Positions 24,257 to 33,239 of a stretch of DNA of 64,000 bases are shown one piece after another. A program made the position numbers and the translations under genes. Every line of letters begins with the position of its first letter. The first letter of the stretch is position 1. The notes beneath the pieces are model-generated. The model saw nothing but the letters and a program-made list of their open reading frames with translations. It was not told the origin of the DNA and made no database searches. The stretch is from Longimicrobiales bacterium (GTDB lineage Bacteria; Gemmatimonadota; Gemmatimonadetes; Longimicrobiales; Gaopeijiaceae), in assembly GCA_028284495.1 (NCBI GenBank), contig JANQRP010000014.1, positions 1 to 64,000 on the forward strand. The letters are read 5' to 3'.

Positions 24257-25543
24257 TCAGGTCTTCAGCTTCTGCTTCTTCGCCGCCGGAAAGAGAACGT
24301 TGTTCAGGATCAGACGGTAGCCCGGAGAGTTCGGGTGGAGGTCCAGATCCGTGGGCGGGTCCCCGATCTGGTGCTCGGCATCCTCGGGGTCGTGACCGCC
24401 GAAGTACGTGAAGGTGCCCTCGCCCCACGCGCCGTGGATGTACTTGGCCCACCCCGATTCGCGAGCCAGCACGACCACGCCGGGCTTGAGAAACTCCTCC
24501 CGGAACGACGTCGTGAGCCCGTAGAAGTCCGCGATCACGCTCTCGTGATTCTGGGTGAGCATCGCGGGGACGGGGTCGAACTCCGCCGAGAATTCGAACA
24601 ACGTGTACACCCCCAACTCCTTGCGCCACGGGGTGTTGACCTGATGTCCGTCGATGTCGCTGAACGCGTTCACGGTGGGCGCGATCTGGATCTCGGCACC
24701 CTCGAACGCCATCGACCGGGCCCAGTCGATCTCCTGGTTGGCGCGCGGGTTCGGGGGCGACCCGTCGGCGAAGGCCGCCGCGATATCCACCGGCCCCGCG
24801 GCCAGGGCCAGCTCGATCGTCTCGGTAGCCGAGCACATCGCGAAGAGGAAGCCCCCTCCCTCCACGTAGTCACGGATCGAGGCGGCGACCGCCTTCTTCA
24901 TCGCCGGCACGGAGGGGTGACCCAGCTCCTGCGCCATCTCGGTGTTGCGCGCGACCTCTTCCTGAAGCCAGTCCGACCCCGCATAGCTCAGATAGAACTT
25001 CGAGTACTGGCCCGTGAAGTCCTCGTGGTGCAGATGCACCCAGTCCCACTCCTCGAGCCCGTCCGTCAGCACCTCGCGATCCCAGATCTTGTCGTAGGGA
25101 ATCTCCGCGTACTCGAGCGCCATCGTCACCGCGTCGTCCCACGGAGTGGAGTTGGGCGGCGTGTACACGGCGATCTTCGGCGCCTTCTCGAGCGGGACCG
25201 CTTCCATGTTCCCCTCGGCCATGCGGCCCCGGATGCGGGCGACCGCGGAGGCGTCGACGGGTTCCGTCCGCACGCCTCGGAGCGCCGCCTGCGCCCGCAC
25301 CCGCTCGGAATCGGGAAGCAGGAACGACCCGCCCCGGTAGTTCAGGAGCCACTCCGCGGTCCGTCCGTCTTCCAGGACCCAGAACGTCAGCCCGTAGGCC
25401 CTGAGGTGATTGGTCTGGTCGCGATCCATCGGGACCAGAAGCTCCTGCGCGCCGCCGGGCGTTGCGATGGCCAGAAGCGCCAGGGCGACGCCGACGGCTC
25501 CGGCGAGCGAGGCTGTGGGCGACCGTGGCGCGCAGGCCGTCAC
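24257..25543 (-). CDS. exported 'asparagine synthetase B'-type protein of unknown function
   Basis: The 428-residue protein has a signal peptide (hydrophobic residues about 11-32) and the opening E-L-L-V-P-M-D-R-D-Q-T-N-H-L-R-A-Y-G. It resembles a group that databases often label asparagine synthetase B in Bacteroidota-like genomes, probably wrongly. The middle has A-V-Y-T-P-P-N-S-T-P-W-D-D-A-V-T and G-G-G-F-L-F-A-M-C-S-A-T-E, an elbow-like loop with Cys237 that recalls class-I glutamine-amidotransferase or ThuA folds. H-H-E-D at 172-175 is also conserved-looking. The start GTG 25543 overlaps the TPR gene stop as GTGA. Its exported location argues against a cytoplasmic asparagine-making role. 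Confidence 0.7.
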   Translation of the reverse strand: MTACAPRSPTASLAGAVGVALALLAIATPGGAQELLVPMDRDQTNHLRAYGLTFWVLEDGRTAEWLLNYRGGSFLLPDSERVRAQAALRGVRTEPVDASAVARIRGRMAEGNMEAVPLEKAPKIAVYTPPNSTPWDDAVTMALEYAEIPYDKIWDREVLTDGLEEWDWVHLHHEDFTGQYSKFYLSYAGSDWLQEEVARNTEMAQELGHPSVPAMKKAVAASIRDYVEGGGFLFAMCSATETIELALAAGPVDIAAAFADGSPPNPRANQEIDWARSMAFEGAEIQIAPTVNAFSDIDGHQVNTPWRKELGVYTLFEFSAEFDPVPAMLTQNHESVIADFYGLTTSFREEFLKPGVVVLARESGWAKYIHGAWGEGTFTYFGGHDPEDAEHQIGDPPTDLDLHPNSPGYRLILNNVLFPAAKKQKLKT

Positions 25544-27312
25544 GACCCGTCCCCCCGGATCCGCCCGAGAAGGCGCCGTGCGGCCGGCACCACGGCGCGG
25601 TCGGGTCCCTCCACGATGAGTTCCTCCAGAAGTCGGACGGCGTCCTCGACGCCGGCGGCCGACGAGGAGCGAAGTTCGGCGAGCCTGAGCATGGCCTCGG
25701 GCCGCTCGGGTGCGTCGGGGAATCCGCCGACCACCCCATCCAGGAACACCTCGGCGGTCGCGAAGTCCCCTGACGCGAGCGCGTGGCGCGCGCCGGCGGC
25801 GAGCAGCACGGCCCGGTCCTCCGGCGGCACCGTATCGAGCGCGGACCGAACCGACGCGAGCGCCTCGTCGCTGCGCTCCCACCTGTGGAGTGCGGCCGCC
25901 TCGGCGAGCGCCTCCGCTCCGGCCGGGCTGGTCCGCTGCATGCCGGTCAGCAGCTGAATGACCTCCGTGGCCGACGCCGGGGCCAGGCCCGGAAGCGACG
26001 CCTCGAGGTCCGCACGGCCGGCGTCGGACTCCCCGCTCGCCAGGCGCACGTAGCCCCGCTCGAGCGTCGCCCGAGGGCCGACGGTCGGGTCGCCGAGGAC
26101 GTCGAGCGCGGCCTGCGGATCGCCGGCTCCGGCGATGCCGACCGCGGTGATGGCGGCGAGCTCGTCCAGCTCGGGAGCGGTGCCGAACTCGGAGCGAAAT
26201 CCCTCGTAGCGCTGCCGAAGCGTCGCGACGGACGCCTGCCCCGCTTCGACACGGATCAGATCGGCGATCACCCGGCGTCGTTCCTCCGAGCCCGCCGGAA
26301 GCGCGCGCGCGAGCCGCGCCTGCGCCTCGACGGCGCGTGCCGTGTCCCCGACGGCGAGGGCCGCCGAAGCGATCCGCACGTCTAGGCCCGGGGCGGCCGA
26401 GCTTCCGGCGTCCCGGCGCAGGGTGGAGAGCGCCCACAGGGTCAGTTCGCCCGCCATGGCCGCTTCGCTCTGTCGCACGACCTCCTCGAGGAACTCCGCC
26501 CGCACCTCCCCCCGCAGATTCGCCACGACCTCCTCGGCCAGCGCGTCCGCGCGGTCCGGAAGGTCCAGCTCCAGCGCCATCCACACCGCGGTCTGCCGTC
26601 CCTCCACCGAGGCGGGCTCCGAGGTGAGCGCGTCGAACATGGGGTCGATCCAGGCGGTCGGATCGCCTTCCAGCCCCGCCACACGTCGTCGCATGCGAGG
26701 CAGGTCGGGATCCGGGCGCCGCGCCGCGATCGCCCACTCCCGGATCGCTCCCGGCGCGTCGCCGGCCTCGGCCCGGAGCGTCCCGATCTCGACGGCGAGT
26801 GCCCCGTCGTCGTCGAGCCGCTCGCGCGCGTCGAGGAGGAGTGCCTCGGTCGCGGCCGGCCCGTACGCGTCCTCCCAGATGCGCGCGATCTCCCTCCACG
26901 GGTCCTCCTCGCCGGGCTCGGCCGACGCCCACGCCTCCACCTCCGGGGGGAGCGCCGACAGCGAGTCGATTTCCGCGAGGATCCTGAGCTTGAGCGCGCG
27001 GATTCCGCCCGCCGAGGGCTCTGCGGCGAGATAGGCGTCGGCATACGGGAGAACGAGCCGGAGCCGATCCCGCGACCGCGTCACGCGCTCGAGCGCGAAG
27101 ATGCCGCCGGTAGACACGGGCTTCGCCGCCAGCAGCGACATGAGCACGTTCTCGGCCTCGTCCAGTTCGCCCCGCCACTCGAGCCCGGCGGCCTGCCGGA
27201 TCGCGGTCGCCTCCTGACGGGCGGTGACCCCGGCCTGCGCGGTCGCCGATCCCGCGGCCACGACCGCGAACAGCACCCCGAGCGCGGCCACGCGTACGAT
27301 CGATCGCATCAT
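25540..27312 (-). CDS. periplasmic TPR-like helical repeat protein
   Basis: The 590-residue protein starts with a signal peptide ending A-T-A-Q near residue 26. The mature part is a long series of amphipathic helices with repeated A-L and A-E-E-V patterns. It ends in a clear TPR-like stretch (A-R-H-A-L-A-S-G-D-F-A-T-A-E-V-F-L-D and F-P-D-A-P-E-R-P-E-A-M-L-R-L-A-E-L), as in YfgC/BamD-type scaffolds. It probably mediates protein contacts in the periplasm. ATG 27312 overlaps the DUF4175 gene stop as ATGA; a second ATG follows directly at 27309. It shares the operon with DUF4175, DUF4159 and an exported protein. Confidence 0.75.
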   Translation of the reverse strand: MMRSIVRVAALGVLFAVVAAGSATAQAGVTARQEATAIRQAAGLEWRGELDEAENVLMSLLAAKPVSTGGIFALERVTRSRDRLRLVLPYADAYLAAEPSAGGIRALKLRILAEIDSLSALPPEVEAWASAEPGEEDPWREIARIWEDAYGPAATEALLLDARERLDDDGALAVEIGTLRAEAGDAPGAIREWAIAARRPDPDLPRMRRRVAGLEGDPTAWIDPMFDALTSEPASVEGRQTAVWMALELDLPDRADALAEEVVANLRGEVRAEFLEEVVRQSEAAMAGELTLWALSTLRRDAGSSAAPGLDVRIASAALAVGDTARAVEAQARLARALPAGSEERRRVIADLIRVEAGQASVATLRQRYEGFRSEFGTAPELDELAAITAVGIAGAGDPQAALDVLGDPTVGPRATLERGYVRLASGESDAGRADLEASLPGLAPASATEVIQLLTGMQRTSPAGAEALAEAAALHRWERSDEALASVRSALDTVPPEDRAVLLAAGARHALASGDFATAEVFLDGVVGGFPDAPERPEAMLRLAELRSSSAAGVEDAVRLLEELIVEGPDRAVVPAARRLLGRIRGDGS

Positions 27313-30300
27313 CGGCCGTTCCCGCCTGTGGGTGGCGCCGCCGGCTCGCGATTGAGCCGCTCGAAGTAGCTGCGGACGAGCGCGCGCATGGCCGGCGGCA
27401 GCCGATTGAGGGCCGCCGCATCCGGCAGCCCGAAGCGGGCGAGCCCCAGCGCATCGGCGGACAGGCCCGGAATCTCGCCCGTCTCGAACCCGCTGACCCG
27501 GTCGGACTCGCGCTCTGTCGACTCCTCCTCCTTCTCGAGGCTGCGGCCGGCGTCGAGAAGGCGATGGAAGAGGCGCTCCTGCCGCTCCCGCGTTTCCGGC
27601 TCGAGCCTGCCCTGCTCGAGCTCGCGTGCGATCGCCTCGGCTTCCTCGCCGAGCGACTGGAGGTCGGCCAGCGGGCCCTGGTCCCCCTCCTGATTCGACA
27701 TCTGTCCGAGGTCCGCGGCGATCTGCTGCTGCTGCTGCGCCATCTGCTGCATCTGCTGCTGCCGCATCTGCTGCGGCATCGGCATCGGCATCATCTCCGC
27801 TGCCTGGTTGTTCACGTCGGCCTGCTGCTGCGCGAGCTGTTCGAGCTGCTCCATCGGATCGGAGGCCTCCGCGGACGAGCCCTGCTGCTGATCGAGCGCC
27901 CGCTGCGCGGCCAGGGACGCGAGCGCGACCTGGTTGAGGGCGTCGATGGCCCGTGCGGCCTCGGCGGCGCCCGCCCGCGGCCGCTCGCCGGCAGCCAGGG
28001 CCTCGAGCGCGTCGTCCAGTCGCTCGAGCGCGATGCCGAGCCGGCTCGAGAGCGTGTGGTCGTTCTGACCCAGAGCGCGCTGTGCGATCTCCATCCGCTG
28101 GGTCAGATTCTCGGTACCCTCGTAGACCGCCGCCATCTCGGCCTGGACGCGCTGGCGGTCGGCCGCGGACGTCGCCGTCTCCGTCTGCTCCTGCACCCGC
28201 TCCTGTTCGCGGGCGAGGGCCAGGGCGTCCTCCGACGTCTGGACCAGCGCCCGGCGGTACGCCTCGGCCTGCTCCTGCATCCGCTGCTGTTGTGCGTCCC
28301 GGAGCGCCTGCGCCTGCTCGTCGAGCTGCTCGGCCGCCGCCTGCGCCTGCTGCCCGGCGGCCTGCTGCTGCCCCTGCTGGGCCATCTGCTGGGCGGACTG
28401 CATCGACTGCGCGGCCGCGTCGCCCGCCTGGCGGGCCTGTTCGAGCCGCGCGGCAGCTTCCGGGTCGCCCCGCTCCGCCATCCGCTGCGCGAGTTCGTCC
28501 AGCCGCTCGGCGGCGGCCTCCGCGTCGGCGAGCAGCTCCTCCTGACGCATCGCCAGCTCGTCCGGGTCGCCCCCCTCCGCAAGCGCTTCGGCGAGGGCGC
28601 GTTCCTGCTCGGCGAGTCGCTCGCTCTCGGTGGCCGCATTGCGCAGATCCTGCTCCGTCGCGGCCCGTTCGAGCCGCTCCATCGCCTCTTCGAGTCGCTC
28701 GCGGAAGTCCTCCTGATCGGCTCCGAGATCCTCCAGGGTACGCTGGCGGGCCGCGTCGCCCGACTCTTCCAGCCGGTCCATCATCTCCTGCAGCCGGGAC
28801 GCTGCCTCCTCGCCGCCGAGCTGATCGAGGAGCTCCTGCATCTCGCGAAGGTCGGACGCGAGTTCCGGATCCGCGGCACCCGCCTCTCGCAGCGCCGCCT
28901 CGAGCGCCGAAAGCTCCTCGGCGAGGCGCGACGCCTCGTCCACCAGTTCCTGCTGCTCGGCCACTGCGTTGCGCGCCTCTTCGCTCGCGCCGAACTCTCC
29001 CTCCGGGTCCTCCCCCGGTTCGAACCGACGCCCTTCCGCGGACCGGTCCGGCGCGGATTCCTGACGCGCCAGGTCCCGGGTGGCCTCCGCCGCCGCGTCG
29101 GCCCGCTCCCGCAGCTCCTCGAGGCGTTGTCCCGCCTCCTGCATGCGCGACGTCGCGTCGCGTCGAAGCTCGTCGGCGGTGGGCATCCGAAGGATCCGGG
29201 TATCGCTGCGAGCCACGCGAGGCTGCGGATGGATGTCCCGGACCTCGACGCGGTAGTGCACCTGGTCGCCGGCCACCAGTTCCCAGGACGACACGTCGAG
29301 TACCGGCGGCACGAGGACGGCTCCGACGCCGCCGAGGTCGAGCGACTGCCGGCGCGGCTCCTGCGCCTCGCCCAGCGCGGTGACCCGCCAGGCCACGAGT
29401 TCGAGCGTGCGGAGCCCGTGGTCGTCGCGGGCCCGGATCGTGAGCGGCTGGCGAAGGTCGAGCGGGAGGACGGTGTCGGGGGAGGGCGAGAGGATCGCCA
29501 CGCTCGGCGCCGAGTCCGGAACGACCTCCACGGCCAGCGGCCGAGGAACGAGGGCGGCGGAGTCCCCCACCTCGTCGAGGAACACCCAGCTCCACGTGCC
29601 GGCGCGGGTGGGGCGGAACCCTCCCTCGAAGCCGGCTCCCTCGACGTCCAGCTCCACGGTCGTGTGGAACTCGTCCACCAGGCGTGCGACCGAGATCCCC
29701 CGGCTGCCGCGCCCGGACACGGCGATGCGCGTGCCCTCGGGCGTGCGGATGCGCTCGACGTCGCCGCGCAGCTCCTCGACGCCGCGGTCGAGATATGTCG
29801 GATACTCCAGCCGGACGCGGACGTCCGCCACGAACAGCGGGTCCACCGGTCGGAGCGTCCACGGCCCGACCTCGGCGCCGTCCGGCGCCACGACGGAGTA
29901 CCGGATGTCTGCCGTCACCGACTCGAACCGGTGCCCGGCCCGGCCCTCGGCGTCGACCGGAAGCTCCGCCTCGCGCTCGATGTCGCCGGCCTCCTGCCAC
30001 CGCAGCGTGACTCCGTCCCGCAGCGGCGCGACGATGTTCAGCCCGACGGCCTCGCCGCGGGGGACGTCGGCGTCGCCCGGCTCGACGACCAGCGCGGGGA
30101 GTGTGGGGCCGGTCCAGAGAGATACCGGCCGGAGGAGCCCGCTCCACGCCGCGAACGACCTCGCCGGGGTCGCGACGATCAGACCGATCACGAGGAATGC
30201 GGTGGCACCGGCCGCCAGACCCGCACGGCGCTCCCAGCCGCGGAGCCGGGCTCCCAGGTCGCCGGAGAGTTCGCGCACGCTCCCCGACAGCTGTCCCGCG

Positions 30301-30689
30301 ACCCGGGACGCGTGCCGACGGGCGAGGGGCGCGGACACGCCCCCCGGAAGCGTCCGCTCGAGCTCGAGGACGCCCTGCACCTCCCCCGAGCCGAGCCCGC
30401 GGGCGCGCTCGAGGGCCCCGGAGACGTCCCGCTCTCCGACACGACGAGCGCCGACGCGCCGCACCGCCGCCCAGGTGGCCCCGAGCCCCGCGAGAACGAG
30501 GAGGTCGATCAGTAGCGGGATCGCGCTCCGGGGGCCCCAGGCATCACCCCCGCCCGCGAAGACCCACGCGACCACGAGCGCGAGCCCGACGACGGCGAGC
30601 GCCGTCCACGCTCCGGTCCTGAGGAGCCGGGCCGCCAGTGACGCCCGCACGGAGGCGTGGGTGGCGGATACGCGCGGGACCGGCGTCAC
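27309..30689 (-). CDS. DUF4175 membrane protein with long coiled coil
   Basis: The 1126-residue protein has three hydrophobic helices (about residues 27-46, 55-75 and 155-177) and then several beta-rich modules to about residue 520. A very long Glu/Gln-rich coiled coil follows, from about 540 to 1050. Its extreme part is a Q/M/P-rich stretch (M-P-M-P-M-P-Q-Q-M-R and Q-Q-Q-Q-Q). This is the architecture of DUF4175 proteins, which are of unknown function. The start GTG 30689 overlaps the DUF4159 stop as GTGA. Low-complexity coiled coil of this kind usually folds as a rod or sensor arm projecting from the membrane. Confidence 0.82.
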   Translation of the reverse strand: MTPVPRVSATHASVRASLAARLLRTGAWTALAVVGLALVVAWVFAGGGDAWGPRSAIPLLIDLLVLAGLGATWAAVRRVGARRVGERDVSGALERARGLGSGEVQGVLELERTLPGGVSAPLARRHASRVAGQLSGSVRELSGDLGARLRGWERRAGLAAGATAFLVIGLIVATPARSFAAWSGLLRPVSLWTGPTLPALVVEPGDADVPRGEAVGLNIVAPLRDGVTLRWQEAGDIEREAELPVDAEGRAGHRFESVTADIRYSVVAPDGAEVGPWTLRPVDPLFVADVRVRLEYPTYLDRGVEELRGDVERIRTPEGTRIAVSGRGSRGISVARLVDEFHTTVELDVEGAGFEGGFRPTRAGTWSWVFLDEVGDSAALVPRPLAVEVVPDSAPSVAILSPSPDTVLPLDLRQPLTIRARDDHGLRTLELVAWRVTALGEAQEPRRQSLDLGGVGAVLVPPVLDVSSWELVAGDQVHYRVEVRDIHPQPRVARSDTRILRMPTADELRRDATSRMQEAGQRLEELRERADAAAEATRDLARQESAPDRSAEGRRFEPGEDPEGEFGASEEARNAVAEQQELVDEASRLAEELSALEAALREAGAADPELASDLREMQELLDQLGGEEAASRLQEMMDRLEESGDAARQRTLEDLGADQEDFRERLEEAMERLERAATEQDLRNAATESERLAEQERALAEALAEGGDPDELAMRQEELLADAEAAAERLDELAQRMAERGDPEAAARLEQARQAGDAAAQSMQSAQQMAQQGQQQAAGQQAQAAAEQLDEQAQALRDAQQQRMQEQAEAYRRALVQTSEDALALAREQERVQEQTETATSAADRQRVQAEMAAVYEGTENLTQRMEIAQRALGQNDHTLSSRLGIALERLDDALEALAAGERPRAGAAEAARAIDALNQVALASLAAQRALDQQQGSSAEASDPMEQLEQLAQQQADVNNQAAEMMPMPMPQQMRQQQMQQMAQQQQQIAADLGQMSNQEGDQGPLADLQSLGEEAEAIARELEQGRLEPETRERQERLFHRLLDAGRSLEKEEESTERESDRVSGFETGEIPGLSADALGLARFGLPDAAALNRLPPAMRALVRSYFERLNREPAAPPTGGNGR

Positions 30690-31435
30690 GGAGCGGCTCC
30701 GGGTGAGGTCGCCCCCGCGTCGGAAAGCGCGCCCGAGCCCGCGAGCGCGTACAGCACCAGGTTCACGCCCATGCGGAGCGCCTGCTCACGCACGTCCGCG
30801 GGGTCGTCGTGCACGTCCTCGTCCTCCCACCCGTCGCCGAGGTCGCTCTCGTAGCTGTAGAAGACCATCAGGCGGCCGGCCTCGAAGATTCCGAGCGCCT
30901 GGGGACGCGCACCGTCGTGCTCGTGGACCTTGGGAAGGCCTTCGGGAAACTCGTAGAGCAGGTTGAAGACGGGGTGGTCGGGCGGGAGCTCGACCAGCTC
31001 ACGGTCGGGGAAGATCGCGGCCATCTCGCGCCGGAAGCTCTCGTCGAGCCCGTAGTTGTCGTCGGCGTGGAGAAAGCCACCCCCCAGCAGATACGCACGG
31101 AGGGCCGCCCGCTCGCGCGGGTCGAACCGGACGTCTCCGTGCCCGGTCATGTAGAGGTAGGGATGGTCGGGGAGCGCCGGATCGAGGGCTCGCACCACGC
31201 TTTCACGCCGGGCCGTCACGATCCCGGTGCGGAGCCGGACCTCCTCCAGCAGATTCGAGATCGAGGAGGGGTTCGCGTACCAGTCCCCGCCCCCGTCGTA
31301 CTCCAGGCGGGCGATGGTGACGGAATCGGGCACCTCGACAAGGACGGCGGCCCCGGGTGCGGCGGACGTCGGGACCGGCGTCACGGCGTCGCGGCCGACG
31401 TGCGCGAGCGCGGTCAGTAGAAGCAGCACGATCAC
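30686..31435 (-). CDS. DUF4159 protein
   Basis: The 249-residue protein has an N-terminal hydrophobic segment (V-I-V-L-L-L-L-T-A-L-A). The DUF4159 signature follows: Y-L-Y-M-T-G-H-G near residue 95 and L-L-G-G-G-F-L-H-A-D-D-N-Y-G near 116-128, followed by F-R-R-E-M. The fold is ThuA/glutamine-amidotransferase-like in known members, but an enzyme activity has not been proven. The start GTG 31435 is 15 bases after the rsmI stop. DUF4159 genes are regularly found next to DUF4175 and BatA/MoxR-type genes; here only the DUF4175 partner is present. Confidence 0.85.
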   Translation of the reverse strand: MIVLLLLTALAHVGRDAVTPVPTSAAPGAAVLVEVPDSVTIARLEYDGGGDWYANPSSISNLLEEVRLRTGIVTARRESVVRALDPALPDHPYLYMTGHGDVRFDPRERAALRAYLLGGGFLHADDNYGLDESFRREMAAIFPDRELVELPPDHPVFNLLYEFPEGLPKVHEHDGARPQALGIFEAGRLMVFYSYESDLGDGWEDEDVHDDPADVREQALRMGVNLVLYALAGSGALSDAGATSPGAAP

Positions 31436-31450
31436 GCGGCGTCTCCGCGA

Positions 31451-32293
31451 TCAGTCGTCGTCACCGCGTCCCGCCTCCTGCACGATTCCATAGGCCACCG
31501 CTCGGTCGACTCCGAAGCGGCGGACGAGTTCCTTCGCCGCCGCACTCGGCTTCATGCCGCCATCGAGCAGGCGTCGGGCCTCCGCAGGCGCCTCCGCTGC
31601 CGACGGACGGCGCACGTCACCCGCTGCGGGACCGACACAGACCGTCACCTCTCCCCGGACCCCCGACGACTGGTAGTAGTTGAGGACTTCTGCAAGGGTT
31701 CCGGTCCGAATTTCCTCGTACCGCTTGGTCAGTTCACGCCCCACGCTCACCTCCCGGTCGGGCCCGCACTCGTCTCCCAGAGCCTCGAGCAGCGCCACGG
31801 TGCGCTCCGGCGACTCGAACAGCACCACCGTCTCCCGGGCGACGGCGACTCGGCGGAGAAGCTCGCCGCGCTCCCGACCCTTTCGCGGCAGGAAGCCGAG
31901 GAAGGTAAACCGGTCCCACGGGAGCCCGCTCGCGGTGAGCGCGGCCAGCACCGCCGACGGACCCGGCACCGGAACCACGTCGTACCCCGCGTCCCGCACG
32001 GCCCGGACGACACGCGCTCCGGGATCGGAGACCAGCGGCGTCCCGGCGTCCGACACCACCGCCACGGTCCTGCCCTCCTCCAGCCATCCCACGATCCGGT
32101 CCACACGGCCCGCCTCGTTGTGCCCGTGGAGCGACACGAGTTCCGCGTCGATTCCGAGCCGATCGAGCAGACGACCCGTGTGGCGGGTGTCCTCGGCGGC
32201 CACCACGTCGACCTCCTCGAGCGTCCGACGGGCCCGGGTCGAGAGGTCGTCGACATTCCCGATCGGGGTCGCCACCACGAAGAGTCTGCTCAT
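31451..32293 (-). CDS. rsmI: 16S rRNA (cytidine-2'-O)-methyltransferase RsmI
   Basis: The 280-residue enzyme methylates the ribose of cytidine 1402 in 16S rRNA with S-adenosylmethionine. Family motifs are V-V-A-T-P-I-G-N-V-D-D-L-S at the N-terminus, A-A-E-D-T-R-H-T-G, S-D-A-G-T-P-L-V-S-D-P-G and V-P-G-P-S-A-V-L-A-A-L-T-A-S-G-L-P. ATG 32293 gives the natural beginning M-S-R-L-F-V-V-A-T. Its end is followed by the DUF4159 gene with a 15-base gap, so readthrough into the envelope genes is likely. It is the first gene of that run. Confidence 0.95.
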   Translation of the reverse strand: MSRLFVVATPIGNVDDLSTRARRTLEEVDVVAAEDTRHTGRLLDRLGIDAELVSLHGHNEAGRVDRIVGWLEEGRTVAVVSDAGTPLVSDPGARVVRAVRDAGYDVVPVPGPSAVLAALTASGLPWDRFTFLGFLPRKGRERGELLRRVAVARETVVLFESPERTVALLEALGDECGPDREVSVGRELTKRYEEIRTGTLAEVLNYYQSSGVRGEVTVCVGPAAGDVRRPSAAEAPAEARRLLDGGMKPSAAAKELVRRFGVDRAVAYGIVQEAGRGDDD

Positions 32294-32330
32294 CCGGCGA
32301 AGGTAGGCCCCGCGGGGGGCGGATGCACGA

Positions 32331-32360
32331 AGACCCGCGGCCCTCACGAGCCGCGGGTCT
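32331..32360 (-). terminator. hairpin terminator after trxA
   Basis: AGACCCGCGGC and GCCGCGGGTCT pair perfectly over 11 bases around an eight-base loop. It sits 43 bases after the trxA stop on the minus strand. The T run after it is weak. Confidence 0.6.
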
Positions 32361-32402
32361 CGGGCGGCGCGTGGCGCGCGCCGGCGGATGGCCCGCAGGG
32401 TC

Positions 32403-32738
32403 CTAGAGATGCTGCGTGATCTTCTCTTCGAAGTTGGGCTTCGGCATCGCGCCCACGAGGCGGTCGACCACCTCGCCGTCCCGGAAGAACAGGATGGTCG
32501 GGATGGAGCGCACCCCGTACTTCATCGCCGTCTTGGGATTCGCGTCGACGTCGAGCTTGCCGACCCGGAGTCCCTTCTCGGCGTACTCGTCCGCGAGCTG
32601 CTCGACGGTCGGCGCCACGATGCGACACGGACCACACCACGTGGCCCAGAAATCGACCATGGTGAGGTCGCCGCTGTTCTGTACCTCGTCCTCGAAGTTG
32701 GCGTCGGTGATCTCGAGCACGTTCTGGCTGTCCGCCAT
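32403..32738 (-). CDS. trxA: thioredoxin
   Basis: The 111-residue disulfide reductase carries the W-C-G-P-C active site near residues 35-39. It has the cis-proline region V-R-S-I-P-T-I-L-F-F and G-V-R. It acts in the cytoplasm as a reductant for enzymes such as ribonucleotide reductase. ATG 32738 has AGGAG seven bases ahead, which is the best ribosome site in this part of the window. It is single and divergent from the methylmalonyl-CoA epimerase gene, 78 bases away. A GCCCGG-T-CCGGGC palindrome at 32775-32787 lies in the shared upstream region. A perfect-stem terminator follows the gene. Confidence 0.96.
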   Translation of the reverse strand: MADSQNVLEITDANFEDEVQNSGDLTMVDFWATWCGPCRIVAPTVEQLADEYAEKGLRVGKLDVDANPKTAMKYGVRSIPTILFFRDGEVVDRLVGAMPKPNFEEKITQHL

Positions 32739-32816
32739 CGAATATCTCCTGTTACGTTCGGGGCCCGAGCATCGGCCCGGTCCGGGCATCTCGACCCCGA
32801 ATCCTCATTGAATCTG

Positions 32817-33221
32817 ATGAAGGAACTTCCCGTCGATCATGTCGCGATCGCGGTACACGATCTGGCTGCGGCCGTTCCGATCTATGAACGCCTGACCGGC
32901 TCGTCCGGTTCCACGCCCGAGCTGGTTCCGGCCCAGCATGTCCGGGTCGCGTTCGTCGGCATGATCGAGCTGGTCGAGCCGACCAACGACGAGAGCGCGA
33001 TCGCCCGCTTTCTGGCCCGTCGTGGGCCGGGCCTGCACCATATCGCCTATCGGGTCGACGACTGCGCCGCCGAGCTCGCCCGGCTGGTCGCGGAAGGGTT
33101 CGAGCCGATCGATCGTCGCCCCCGCACCGGGGCGGGCGGTCATCGGGTCGCCTTCATCCACCCCGGGACAACGGGCGGCACGCTCATCGAACTCGTCGAG
33201 CGCGCGGCGGACGACGGCTGA
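32817..33221 (+). CDS. mce: methylmalonyl-CoA epimerase
   Basis: The 134-residue vicinal-oxygen-chelate protein converts (2S)- to (2R)-methylmalonyl-CoA, the form used by the B12-dependent mutase. Metal ligands visible are His8 (V-D-H-V-A-I-A-V), His74/75 (G-L-H-H-I-A-Y-R-V-D-D) and Glu125 (T-L-I-E-L-V-E). ATG 32817 gives the usual family beginning, although no strong ribosome site precedes it. A TTG at 32808 is an alternative. The mutase itself is not in the window. Length is normal for the family. It ends convergently, 18 bases from the next gene. Confidence 0.9.
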   Translation: MKELPVDHVAIAVHDLAAAVPIYERLTGSSGSTPELVPAQHVRVAFVGMIELVEPTNDESAIARFLARRGPGLHHIAYRVDDCAAELARLVAEGFEPIDRRPRTGAGGHRVAFIHPGTTGGTLIELVERAADDG

Positions 33222-33239
33222 GGCGTCTCCGCTCCGAGG

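Noticed and set aside
27564..30515. Long plus-strand open frame antisense to the DUF4175 gene
   Set aside because: It is a shadow of a GC-rich gene: composition follows the opposite strand, there is no family match and no start signal. The same holds for long antisense frames opposite purH, clpB, pnp and infB.
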